Below are positions 35,112 to 42,831 of a stretch of 64,000 bases of DNA, one piece after another (within the stretch, counting starts at the first letter, position 1; every line of letters starts with the position of its first letter). The position numbers and the translations under genes are program-made. Source of the DNA: Geomicrobium halophilum (lineage in GTDB: Bacteria; Bacillota; Bacilli; Bacillales; Marinococcaceae); assembly GCF_014207655.1 (NCBI RefSeq), contig NZ_JACHHJ010000004.1, forward strand, positions 338,791 through 402,790. Reading direction: 5' to 3'. The notes beneath the pieces were generated by a model. The model was not told where the DNA came from and did not search any database. It was given only the letters and a program-made list of their open reading frames with translations.

Positions 35112-35363
35112 CTAGGTTATTAATCGCATAATTATTGGAACTAATGTAATTAGAAACGCGGCTATTGCTGCGCCGAAAAAACGTTTCGCATGTTCTAAAT
35201 TTCCTTTTTTCTCGATATAAATCCTTGAGTACTCAAGAATAATACGGTCAATATGATAGTTATATCTATAGAAAAGAATATAGACGATGCAAAAAAAGAA
35301 CCAATATGGCTAATGGCCATGAAGAATAATAAGTACAAGAAAGATGTTTCTCATTGAATTCAT
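35112..35363 (-). pseudogene. Small two-helix membrane protein gene with an amber stop
   Basis: From ATG 35363 (GGAGAA site upstream) an 83-codon frame is interrupted only by TAG at codon 18 (35310-35312). Reading through gives two hydrophobic helices flanking a basic loop (IEKKGNLEHAKRFF). The repeat core at 35047 follows its stop. Function unknown. Confidence 0.6.
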
Positions 35364-35479
35364 TGTAAACAATTTAAATTCTCCTTAAATTTGTAAAAGC
35401 CAATAACGATCGCACCCAATTCAGGTACACCTTTATTCCTTTACAGCGCTCGATTCATGAATACTTTTTGCTGATTGTT

Positions 35480-35785
35480 TCAATATAGAAACATAAAATC
35501 CCCAATGCCAATTAAAATCAGAATGATTCCAGATAAAAACATCCAAAATATCTCTGTCTTCTTAACATAGAACTTATTGATATAATCTATAATGACAAAA
35601 ATTATAAGACCTAACCCACCTATTAAAACAATTAAAGTAAAAAACCAAGGAGTAATGGGATCACCATAAGCAAACCGAGATATGATATTTGCTATTAGCA
35701 TTATTATCAAAGTTGAAGAAAAGATCCATTGAGATATTTTTCTCCATCTTGGTTCAGGTATTGTTTTGTGATTATCATCTTTCAT
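35480..35785 (-). CDS. Small three-helix membrane protein, intact paralogue
   Basis: A 101-residue protein: basic head TIPEPRWRKIS, three membrane helices (residues ~18-37, 46-68, 80-100) and a KKTEIF loop. A broken paralogue lies at 39575-39849, and their upstream DNA is also alike, so a whole unit was duplicated. The family is not recognised. The repeat core at 35446 follows the stop by 31 bp. No strong ribosome binding site variant is needed; AAGGGTGG precedes the ATG. Confidence 0.7.
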   Translation of the reverse strand: MKDDNHKTIPEPRWRKISQWIFSSTLIIMLIANIISRFAYGDPITPWFFTLIVLIGGLGLIIFVIIDYINKFYVKKTEIFWMFLSGIILILIGIGDFMFLY

Positions 35786-35940
35786 AATACCACCCTTTTG
35801 TGATCAAGACCTTCTGCTTTATTAGGCTAATCTTCAATCATTATTTGTGGTAATCTTTCCTCCACAATCTGGCCCTCATACGGCAATATGGGCACAAACC
35901 CCTATTTCCGCAAACGCGCCTCTATAACTGAAAAATATAG

Positions 35941-36339
35941 TTACATACCCCAGTCCTGAATCCATCGTTTTGGTAACTTAATCTTTGCTTGTTTAAGGGC
36001 AACAAAGTACTGTCCCTGATGAATGCCTTCGTGTTGTACCGCAGTGTTTAACAGCTCTACTATTGATAAATATTCTTCACCCATCTTAATACGTTGATTA
36101 TTTGCTTGTGTAAATGCAAAAGCTAGTTCATTCATTGATCTGTCTAATTGCTCAATTACATTGCCATTACTTGACGGAAGATCACCCGGAAATTCCACGA
36201 TACCAGTGCTTAGCCCATCCCTATAAATATTTCTAACGCGAATGATATGGATGAATAATTTTCTTAGTGATCCTAATTCTTCAATCAACTGAATATCCCA
36301 TTTATTTTCCGGAATTTCTTTTGCTAAAGTATTAGTCAT
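35941..36339 (-). CDS. DinB-like damage-inducible four-helix protein
   Basis: A 132-residue protein with DinB/YfiT-fold traits: the RNIYRDGLSTG helix, a central VQHEGIHQGQYFVALKQ with the paired His residues of the metal site, and a C-terminal PKRWIQDWG. DinB-fold proteins are often thiol-dependent transferases or nucleases of unknown substrate. It is slightly shorter than the usual ~150 residues at the N-terminus. It is one unit of the small-gene row. Confidence 0.7.
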   Translation of the reverse strand: MTNTLAKEIPENKWDIQLIEELGSLRKLFIHIIRVRNIYRDGLSTGIVEFPGDLPSSNGNVIEQLDRSMNELAFAFTQANNQRIKMGEEYLSIVELLNTAVQHEGIHQGQYFVALKQAKIKLPKRWIQDWGM

Positions 36340-36455
36340 ATTAGCTGCATAAAGAAAACCACCAGAATCTATGACTATTCACCCCTTCAATTGTTCCGTT
36401 AGCGCCCGTTTACGGTAGGTCGGGTGAACTCATAATTAAGCTGTTATTGCGTAAA

Positions 36456-36647
36456 CTATGTATCAAAACTCAATCGATCCAACAGATCAGATAACCACTG
36501 TACATCAAAACCAAAAATATACGATAAGACTAGAATTAAAATCGCAATAGATAAAACAGAAAAAAATATTATAGACATACGCTTTCTTAATTTTTTTTTA
36601 TGCTGTTCGTTTTCTTGCCCACGAAGAGGGTCATATCCATCTTGCAA
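36456..36647 (-). CDS. Small single-helix membrane protein
   Basis: A 63-residue protein with a charged head (DPLRGQENEQHKKKLRKR) and one membrane helix (residues ~26-46), then a short tail. AGGAGG precedes the ATG. Unrecognised; it belongs to the repeat-flanked row (core at 36402). Confidence 0.55.
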   Translation of the reverse strand: MQDGYDPLRGQENEQHKKKLRKRMSIIFFSVLSIAILILVLSYIFGFDVQWLSDLLDRLSFDT

Positions 36648-36712
36648 AAGAAATCCTCCTGTAACTGCCTTAAACTATATACCACCGATGAACGGGTCGT
36701 ATATAGCTAAAT

Positions 36713-36963
36713 TTAAGGTTGAGTATTTACCTTCCTTGCATATAAGACTGCGTGAATGATGGCTGCTATCCATAATATTGGTATACCCATTATAAATAGT
36801 AACCTCGCTACTGCATTGAATATTTCGAATCCTCCGCCAATGATCAACAAGATATACATAATTATAAAAAATATGCCTATCCTTAACGCACCAGCATAAA
36901 TTTGGCCAGCCCCCGATATAACAAAAGATAGTAATCCAGCTATCCAGGGTTTTTTCTGCTCAT
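36713..36963 (-). pseudogene. Frameshifted small membrane protein (TM2-like)
   Basis: ATG 36963 has GGAGGGATAC in front, but the frame ends after seven codons. One base more in the A-run just after the start restores KKPWIAGLLSFVISGAGQIY, the pattern of TM2/DUF5683-like proteins, and continues to the stop at 36713 (251 bp, one base short of a whole frame). Either a real lesion or an A-run sequencing error. Confidence 0.65.
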
Positions 36964-37131
36964 ATGTATCCCTCCTAACAGACCATACCCATTCATTTTA
37001 ACACTTAAACGAATTAGGAGTTTTATATTATGCAACAATATGGCCCTATTCCCTCAGGAGAGCGCATTCCTTGTTGTTCCAGAATTGCGCTCATTTGTTT
37101 AGCACACACCTAGTAATAAACACTAACTGAT

Positions 37132-37248
37132 TCAACCCTTATGATCATTTTTTCGCCTTTTAACAGATCGTACAACTAGCCAGGTGACGAAACCAACTAA
37201 GGTTATAAAAATGATGAGGGTAATGTTGGCAGTACCTATGATTTCCAC
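37132..37248 (-). CDS. 38-residue single-helix membrane miniprotein
   Basis: GTG start at 37248 with GGTGGGG a few bases upstream. The product has one membrane helix (NITLIIFITLVGFVTWLVV) and a basic tail (RSVKRRKNDHK). Too short for most gene finders. It sits between two copies of the GCGC repeat, whose core at 37087 follows the stop. Confidence 0.5.
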   Translation of the reverse strand: MEIIGTANITLIIFITLVGFVTWLVVRSVKRRKNDHKG

Positions 37249-37336
37249 TTTACTACCCCACCTAATGTTACCGTTCCTACAATATGTGATTGTTCCATTA
37301 AAGCGCTCGTTTGCGGAAGAACAAAATTAAAAATTG

Positions 37337-37667
37337 CTAGAATAAATTTCTACACATATGAAGCACCCGCTCAAGATCATGCTTATGTAATTCGCCTATA
37401 TAGCGTTTCAATTCAGATCCATGCACAGAAATAATTTTTGAAGTACGAGCTACAGATGGCTTTAGCAATCCGGAGTCTTTCCAATACTCCAAAGCAACAT
37501 CAAATTGATTTCTGGGCTGCTGACTAGTAACTGGGGTAATGATGACATCCACATCTATTGCCAATTCATTACCGACAATAATTACAGGGCGTTGCTTAGT
37601 TTCGCGCTTTCCTTTAAAAAGGACTTCTGCCAACCAAAATCTCGCCCTGTTTCGTCTTACTGCTCAT
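37337..37667 (-). pseudogene. MazF/PemK-type toxin with a 5' frameshift
   Basis: ATG 37667 overlaps the antitoxin stop (ATGAGCAGTAA), the usual coupling, and reads SSKTKQGEI; an extra T in GATTTTGG then breaks the frame. The other frame continues LAEVLFKGKRETKQRPVIIV and on to the stop, with the RPVIIV and TPVTSQ strands of the MazF fold. Length 331 bp, one base too long. A TTG at 37633 could start a form lacking the first strand, which is probably inactive. Confidence 0.7.
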
Positions 37668-37827
37668 TGTAAATGTCATCCTCCTCATTATCCCACCAAG
37701 CATAATTCTCACCTAGTAAAATAACATCTTTAGACATGTATTTTTCTTTAATTTTATCAAGCACCTTTTGTCTTTCTTGCTCGCTCAACATGTCAATTTC
37801 CTGAATAATTTTATCTGGAATAGACAT
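37657..37827 (-). CDS. Antitoxin of the MazF-like pair
   Basis: A 56-residue acidic protein beginning with a helix (SIPDKIIQEIDMLSEQERQK) and ending with an Asp/Glu/Trp-rich tail (WWDNEEDDIY) that would cover the toxin. GGAGGTGTATC precedes ATG 37827. The stop overlaps the toxin start. It still looks intact while the toxin is frameshifted, the expected order of decay. Confidence 0.7.
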   Translation of the reverse strand: MSIPDKIIQEIDMLSEQERQKVLDKIKEKYMSKDVILLGENYAWWDNEEDDIYNEQ

Positions 37828-37980
37828 ATGATACACCTCCATAAAGCTGTGCCCTTATTATATCTTATATTCGATCCAACCTGAAGTGTTCAACGATCCA
37901 CCTACGGAGAAATACTTCCGTCCTTATTCCTGATATGCGCTTCGTGCTTAAATAAATTCTTTAATAATCATGACTACAAA

Positions 37981-38181
37981 TTACTGTTCACAAGATACTG
38001 ACCAATTTAAAGCTAACACATCTACATTTTCCTCTGTAATAGTTCCATTGCTTTCCACACAAGCACTTTTTGCTTCTATAAATCCGTTGTAGCTTAAAGC
38101 AATACTAATTGTCATCATAGCCATAGCCGTGACCGCAAAAATTAACCCGATAAGCACATTTCTTATCCTTTTTGGTCTCAT
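37981..38181 (-). CDS. Small membrane-anchored protein
   Basis: A 66-residue protein with a basic head, one helix (residues ~9-30), and an outer tail holding two Cys (SACVESNG, SVSCEQ) that could form a disulfide. AGAGGAGG precedes the ATG. Unrecognised; part of the repeat-flanked row (core 37937). Confidence 0.55.
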   Translation of the reverse strand: MRPKRIRNVLIGLIFAVTAMAMMTISIALSYNGFIEAKSACVESNGTITEENVDVLALNWSVSCEQ

Positions 38182-38251
38182 CGAATTGCCTCCTCTTTAA
38201 CACACAAATTCCTACTTGTTCGATTAACGCGCTTCTTTTCTGGAACAAGGT

Positions 38252-38356
38252 TTAGACAAAAACTTTAAAGAAATAAGGTGTTGATATCACCAGAACCGAG
38301 CCTATAGCAGTCACAGATATAACTTTAATTAAATCCTTTTTCACTTCTCTTTCCAA
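38252..38356 (-). CDS. 34-residue membrane miniprotein
   Basis: TTG start at 38356 behind a GGGGGGTGG site. The product (EREVKKDLIKVISVTAIGSV and so on) is a short amphipathic head and one helix. Below the usual length limit of gene finders; supported only by the site, its position between repeat copies, and the core 20 bp after its stop. Confidence 0.4.
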   Translation of the reverse strand: MEREVKKDLIKVISVTAIGSVLVISTPYFFKVFV

Positions 38357-38468
38357 AAAAGACCACCCCCCCATAATATGGCCATTTTCTGGTATAACTT
38401 TTGTTCCATTAAAGCGCTCGATAACGTAATAACACTCCTATTGGTAATTGGAATTATCACCATCTAAA

Positions 38469-38624
38469 TCAGTTTATTCCATCCACTAGAAACGCAATTA
38501 GAATTATTAAGAGAACGATTAGCAAAGTTCTTGTACCTGAGTCCTTAAGCCTTGGTCGAACCTTGCCTACTTTTTTATATTCTCCTTGCGCTTCTTTTAT
38601 TTCTTTAACGTTAGGTTCTTTCAT
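38469..38624 (-). CDS. 51-residue tail-anchored miniprotein
   Basis: ATG 38624 with TAGGAGA upstream. A charged, helical head (KEIKEAQGEYKKVGKVRPR) is followed by a C-terminal membrane helix (TLLIVLLIILIAFLV). Unrecognised. The repeat core at 38414 lies downstream of its stop. Confidence 0.5.
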   Translation of the reverse strand: MKEPNVKEIKEAQGEYKKVGKVRPRLKDSGTRTLLIVLLIILIAFLVDGIN

Positions 38625-38678
38625 TCTCCTACACCTACAATTGCATAGAATTTGATGCGAGCAAAACTATATAAATTC

Positions 38679-38861
38679 TTACTGGTAATGTGACTTTCGT
38701 TCTTTCATCAGAACGCTAAAATTAAGATATAAAGCATAAAATCCTACTGCTATTGTAAATCCAGCGAACCAAAAAGTATGGTTAAATAAAACATGAAAGA
38801 TCGTTATGAATACGGGCACAATCACGACAATTGCAATCATATTTCGGACATAATTATGCAT
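38679..38861 (-). CDS. Small two-helix membrane protein
   Basis: A 60-residue protein with two helices and a basic C-terminus (MKERKSHYQ); GGAGGGG precedes the ATG. It shares a unit with the 38469 gene: no repeat copy lies between the two. Unrecognised. Confidence 0.5.
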   Translation of the reverse strand: MHNYVRNMIAIVVIVPVFITIFHVLFNHTFWFAGFTIAVGFYALYLNFSVLMKERKSHYQ

Positions 38862-38956
38862 TTTACCCCTCCACTTTCCACCTGATGATGCTCAATATAG
38901 CCAATAAAGAGCGCAATATTTATTCCGCAATCGCGCCTCTTTTATGGAATAAGTGT

Positions 38957-39133
38957 CTAATCCTTAGATGCCCAATCAACAAGCCTTTTTATTGCAAAAA
39001 AGCTAATCGTTGCTGTGCCAATAAAAATTACAAAAGAGATAACACTGAACTCACCAAACAAAAGATTGTTTACCAAATATAGTATGAGAACCGTTAAGGT
39101 CATTCAAACAACCATAGACCTTGAGATTTTCAA
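38957..39133 (-). pseudogene. Small membrane protein with an in-frame TGA
   Basis: TTG 39133 (AGAGGAAT site) opens a 58-codon frame that has one TGA at codon 10 (39104-39106), probably a former Trp. An ATG right after the TGA could start a 48-residue form but has no site. The product has two helices and a tail KRLVDWASKD. The repeat core at 38933 follows by 21 bp. Confidence 0.5.
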
Positions 39134-39225
39134 TTTAAATTCCTCTCTTTATGCTATATCTAATTTAACTTAAAGGTGCTAAAAGTGATTTATTCATTTC
39201 TTGCACCCTTTAGCTGAACACTCAC

Positions 39226-39438
39226 TTAAGAAGATGTTGTGTTTAACTTTTTCGACTGATACATAATAAAGGCCAAAATAAGACCAATCAGTAAAAAACC
39301 CAAGAAATAGGGAGTTATAGATGACAATGGGGAATTATTAAGTAGATTATTACCAAGCAGTAAAATCAATGTAGCTCCTATCGGAAAAACAACCACTCCT
39401 AATAACATTGACCATAATATTAACCTTTTACGATTCAT
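39226..39438 (-). CDS. Small two-helix membrane protein
   Basis: A 70-residue protein with a basic head (MNRKRL), two helices and a short basic tail (YQSKKLNTTSS). AGAGGGGAGATACTC precedes ATG 39438; the longer frame runs into the neighbouring repeat and is rejected. Unrecognised. Confidence 0.55.
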   Translation of the reverse strand: MNRKRLILWSMLLGVVVFPIGATLILLLGNNLLNNSPLSSITPYFLGFLLIGLILAFIMYQSKKLNTTSS

Positions 39439-39574
39439 GAGTATCTCCCCTCTTCTCTCATCACAACCATTATTCCACGTAATCGCCTTTTTCCGGCAGA
39501 TCAGACGCTGTTCCTTGTTCCGCATAAGCGCTCGATTGCGTAACAAGGAAAAATACTATCGCAGATATCCCCCG

Positions 39575-39849
39575 AACTATAAAATCCACAATGCCAATAA
39601 AAATCATAAATATACCGGTGAAAACCATGCCAAATATCTCCGATTTCTTCTTATAGAAATTCCTGACATAATCCGTAATACTGGCAATCGCAAATATCAT
39701 ATATCAAACTGATTATGGTTTTTCTTTACTGGCTTTGCTGGTGGATTAGGTATTATAATTTTTGGCATTACGGATATAGAGAAAAAAATCCAATGAGATA
39801 TTTTCCTCCATCTTGGTTCAGGTATTGTGTTATGATTATCACCTTTCAT
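39575..39849 (-). pseudogene. Broken paralogue of the 35480 gene with an internal inversion
   Basis: The start (KGDNHNTIPEPRWRKISHW) and the end (DYVRNFYKKKSEIFGM, FIGIVDF) match the intact paralogue on the minus strand, but the middle matches it only on the plus strand (AIANII; then WFFFTGFAGGLGIIIFGITD). The switched segment, 39680-39766, is bounded by ATCCGTAAT (39671-39679) and ATTACGGAT (39767-39775). Flipping it back rejoins both ends; a small deletion after TATGG still leaves a frameshift. The stop is also lost. Confidence 0.85.
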
Positions 39850-39943
39850 GATTATCATCCTTTTTCTGATCACTACCCTATGCCATATCAGGCTAATCTT
39901 CAAAAAATTTGACCATTTATTTGAACAATTCAGTGTTTGGAAC

Positions 39944-40276
39944 TTAGAATAAATGTCCGCTGTCTTTTATTACTCCAATTAGAAATGATAGTCTGTACTC
40001 TTGGAAAGCGATGGAGACTTGCCATAATCCTAGTAATAGATAAATAATTGCTAATGAATAATATATGATGACAACATACTTTGGATCTTTTGCTTCTTTA
40101 CAGACAATAGAAGCTTCGGTTACGAAAAATGCGCTGAAAAGAAGTATCATAAGACCTAATATGTCAATGGTTATATCCGAAAATATGAATATAAGATTTA
40201 GTGTCCCAACAACAAGTAATAATACAACAATGATTTTTCTTATTTTAAACAGGACTATCTTAATTCTTCCTTCCAT
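39944..40276 (-). CDS. Small four-helix membrane protein
   Basis: A 110-residue protein with four hydrophobic helices and short loops. The start is uncertain; ATG 40276 is used. No repeat copy lies between it and the broken paralogue at its left. Unrecognised. Confidence 0.5.
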   Translation of the reverse strand: MEGRIKIVLFKIRKIIVVLLLVVGTLNLIFIFSDITIDILGLMILLFSAFFVTEASIVCKEAKDPKYVVIIYYSLAIIYLLLGLWQVSIAFQEYRLSFLIGVIKDSGHLF

Positions 40277-40487
40277 CAAAGTCTTTTTGTATTTCAGTTA
40301 CCCTAACTCATTATTAATAAACAAATGAATTGCAACAATGGAAGCGCTCTAGTGGAATAAGTATGGCGCAGGCAAATGTGTAACAACAGTTTATACAAGA
40401 CTTTATCTTTTTCTATTGTCCATAACGAACACCATACTTATTCCGCAAATGCGCCCGATTACTGAAGTATACGTTAGCTCCTATATT

Positions 40488-40688
40488 TTATTGTTGGATA
40501 TAAACCAATACAACAATTATAAGCATCGCTGGCATAATAAAACCACTGGCTTTCATCATACGTCCAGCTAACTTATCATACTGCCTATCACCAGCATTTC
40601 GCTTTTTCAAATCTTTATATTGCTTATAATAAATTAAGAATGGAATGAAATTTATTAGGAACATAACAATTAAAAGAGTTAGTATCAT
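40488..40688 (-). CDS. Small two-helix membrane protein
   Basis: A 66-residue protein: helix, basic loop (YKQYKDLKKRNAGDRQYDKL), helix. AAAGGGAA precedes the ATG and the repeat core at 40451 lies 34 bp past the stop. Unrecognised. Confidence 0.55.
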   Translation of the reverse strand: MILTLLIVMFLINFIPFLIYYKQYKDLKKRNAGDRQYDKLAGRMMKASGFIMPAMLIIVVLVYIQQ

Positions 40689-40785
40689 CAGGACATTCCC
40701 TTTTCTTCAACGATCTGCCTTATTCTCGAGGAGAGCGCAATCCCTGTTATTCAAGAATCGCGCCTCTATTCTTGAAGAAATTTTA

Positions 40786-41019
40786 TTAAACAATCAGAAA
40801 CAAGCCAAGACCTGAAAAAGTAACTCCCACGAAGATTACAAATGACCGAACTAAAGGAGAAGGTAACTTTTGAATTAATAATGTTAGCCATTCAATCTCA
40901 AACAAGATATTGTCGCCACGACTTTCAGCTTTGAGATCTTTGTTACTCATTTTCTTAACCCCTATGGCAAGTATTAGAATCCCCCATATTAGGAATAATC
41001 CACCGAAAAGAATATTCAA
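40786..41019 (-). CDS. Small two-helix membrane protein
   Basis: A 77-residue protein: helix, charged middle (KKMSNKDLKAESRGDN), helix with a Gly-rich end. GGAGG lies before the ATG. The repeat core at 40760 lies 23 bp past the stop. Unrecognised. Confidence 0.55.
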   Translation of the reverse strand: MNILFGGLFLIWGILILAIGVKKMSNKDLKAESRGDNILFEIEWLTLLIQKLPSPLVRSFVIFVGVTFSGLGLFLIV

Positions 41020-41078
41020 TGTTTAACCTCCAATCTAGCCAAATTCATAAATACAGACGATGATTGTTAAGCAAAACG

Positions 41079-41098
41079 CCTCGTTCGAAATTGAGGCT
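41079..41098. terminator. Hairpin between the small-gene row and the GNAT gene
   Basis: GCCTC (41079-41083) pairs with GAGGC (41094-41098), followed on the plus strand by a T-rich run. It lies just beyond the GNAT gene end; it is a weak terminator in either direction. Confidence 0.4.
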
Positions 41099-41103
41099 AT
41101 TTT

Positions 41104-41516
41104 TTATTTTACTGAGTCCACGATTTTTTTGGCATCGATCACTGTAGATTTTTTTGTACAGTCATACGGACTTTACATAAAATTGTAGATAGTCCAACCT
41201 CATTTGCATAGTCCTCTAAAGCTATTAGTATCTTTTTTGCAATGCCCTGTCCTTGTTTTTCTGGAATAACTGATAGTCGGTGAAAATTTAACCCCTCATT
41301 TTTTAATTTGAATCGTACCATACCAACTGGTTTACTTTTTTCAAAAGCAATTAGCGCTTTTTCTCCTTTACCTAAAGCATCTGAAATCGACTGCACAGTT
41401 TCATCTAATGCACTTGATGGAGGGGTTTCATTCTTATATTCCATAAACGCTTTAATCATTAAATCATGAATTACTGCTGCATCTGAATTTGTTGCAGAAC
41501 TAATCACTATTTTCAT
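41104..41516 (-). pseudogene. GNAT acetyltransferase, C-terminus disrupted
   Basis: From ATG 41516 the product reads as a GNAT domain: FHRLSVIPEKQGQGIAKKIL is the acetyl-CoA-binding motif A. The frame then stops at 41139 right after CKVRMTVQKNLQ, some 30 residues before the usual end, and a separate frame carries DAKKIVDSVK to a stop at 41104. An internal deletion or frameshift has removed the beta6-beta7 region, so activity is doubtful. Confidence 0.65.
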
Positions 41517-41582
41517 CACCCCCACGTTTTCCGTAAGGTTAGGCATTAATTTTTGTTCCGCATAAGCGCTTCGATAATTGAA

Positions 41583-42098
41583 TTAACTGCTATACCATTT
41601 CCGAAGTTGATTTATGTGGGCTTGATGGTATCTACTATGATCTGCCATATGCCACATTCCCCAACGAATCGTTGCTTGCTTTTCGTTTTCATGTCCAAAA
41701 GTGACAACCTTATCTAGATCAGTGTCAGTTAATCCAATACATTCAGATTTAAACATTGCAAACACTTGTTCGTAATTCAATAAAAGTTCCTGCAGAGAGA
41801 TTCCTTTAACATTTGGAAGTCGATTATTTTTGTCTAAAGCTGGCCCATATTTATTTTCAAAAGCATCCGGAAAAGGTTCGCCCTTGATCCTGTAAACCCA
41901 TTTAATATCAATATAAGCTAAATGTTTAATTAGTTGACCGGTGCTATTTAATTCTTTATTTGGGCCATGATAATCTAATTCCTCTTGAGACATTCCCTGA
42001 ATGATTGACTTTAATCGCTCAAAATTTTCTTTTACTGTCGAATAGAACATTCCAACAACCGGCGTCATATTTGATTCACCTTTTAAGTCAAACACCAC
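41583..42098 (-). CDS. DinB-family protein
   Basis: A 171-residue DinB/YfiT-like protein: helices with GQLIKHLAYID (first metal His), WGMWHMADHSRYHQAHINQL (the paired His residues) and a typical WYSS end. The metal triad is complete. The start may be GTG 42098 (GGAGGG upstream) or ATG 42068. The repeat core at 41566 follows the stop by 14 bp. A different subgroup from the DinB at 35941. Confidence 0.82.
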   Translation of the reverse strand: MVFDLKGESNMTPVVGMFYSTVKENFERLKSIIQGMSQEELDYHGPNKELNSTGQLIKHLAYIDIKWVYRIKGEPFPDAFENKYGPALDKNNRLPNVKGISLQELLLNYEQVFAMFKSECIGLTDTDLDKVVTFGHENEKQATIRWGMWHMADHSRYHQAHINQLRKWYSS

Positions 42099-42112
42099 TA
42101 GACCCTCCTGAT

Positions 42113-42498
42113 TTATTCTCGAAATATATTGTGTCCACTGTTTGTTAATACGCCTAAAGACTTTTCGAGCTTATTTTCCTTTATCAATAGGTAATCAGTA
42201 TCGTAGGTCGAAACTGCAAATATGCTAATACCTGCTTCTGCAAGTGGCGATGTAAGTGCAGTCAGAATGCCAGTTAAAGAATAATCAAAGGCCCATCAAC
42301 TTTAATGCATCTCCAATCTTTTTCAACAGTCATCTCGTGATTATCTGGAATGACATTTTCCGGGCAGACAACCGACAGTTCCTCATCCGTATATGTAATT
42401 GAGATAAACTTTTTGTTATCAAAAATCCATGAAGGTAACCTTTTATCGGGGCTACCTTTTAAAATTGCAATCTTTTCATGTAAAACAGATAAATCCAT
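42113..42498 (-). pseudogene. ACT-domain protein with a one-base frameshift
   Basis: ATG 42498 (AAAGGGGGAGCG upstream) opens DLSVLHEKIAILKGSPDKRL and continues to KVDGPL, then hits a stop after one missing base in CCTTTGATT. The next frame gives YSLTGILTALTSPLAEAGIS and FAVSTYDTDYLLI, the standard continuation of these two-ACT proteins, to a stop at 42113. Length 386 bp confirms a -1 lesion. Confidence 0.8.
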
Positions 42499-42732
42499 TT
42501 CGCTCCCCCTTTCACTTGCTTGCTCCGTACCTACTTCCACTACAACTTCTCAAAGTTACCCTTCCTTTTTTTCACATACGTATAATCAGTTCTTATTTTA
42601 TATAATGGCCCTTTTCTGGAAGACTACATCATTCTTTAACTCGTTTCAAAAATAAATTTCATGTCAGTTAGGTGTATCTTTGCTTTAGTCTACTAATTTC
42701 AGGTTGTATTGAACAATAAGACGCAAGATGAA

Positions 42733-42770
42733 AAAAATGCTCCCGCAAAAAGCATCTCACCTTTGCGGGA
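42733..42770 (-). terminator. Rho-independent terminator
   Basis: Perfect 9-bp stem TCCCGCAAA (42741-42749) / TTTGCGGGA (42762-42770) followed on the minus strand by GCATTTTTTT. It would stop transcripts arriving from the groEL side. Confidence 0.75.
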
Positions 42771-42831
42771 ACATCCTTAAAAACACTTTTTCTCTAAAAA
42801 TGTTACTTTTTTGTTACCTTTTGGCTCCTAG

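Larger units (their letters stand above)
35036..41582 (-). repeat. Dispersed palindromic element with GCGC core, 15 same-orientation copies 3' of small genes
   Basis: Cores (GCGC) lie at 35047, 35446, 35916, 36402, 37087, 37303, 37937, 38229, 38414, 38933, 39528, 40344, 40451, 40760 and 41566. The typical copy is an imperfect palindrome of about 35 bp: TTGTTCCGCAWAA-GCGC on the left, then YCGATTNYGGAACAAG on the right. Fuller copies (37031, 38891, 40711) add an upstream CAATATGGCC box and a second GAGCGCAAT. All have the same left-right polarity. Thirteen lie within about 65 bp of the stop codon of the adjacent minus-strand gene; partial boxes occur near 34829 and 42602. They do not end in T-runs as terminators would. 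Confidence 0.85.

Noticed and set aside
35165..35190. GCGCCGAA near 35171 as a third copy of the 21-bp repeat
   Set aside because: Single occurrence, no 21-bp period, and it is part of the reading frame of the broken membrane protein gene (FFGAA).
35036..41582. The GCGC palindromes as ordinary terminators
   Set aside because: On the transcribed strand the stems are mostly followed by mixed or A-rich sequence rather than T-runs, and the sequence itself, not just the pairing, is conserved. A secondary termination role is still possible.
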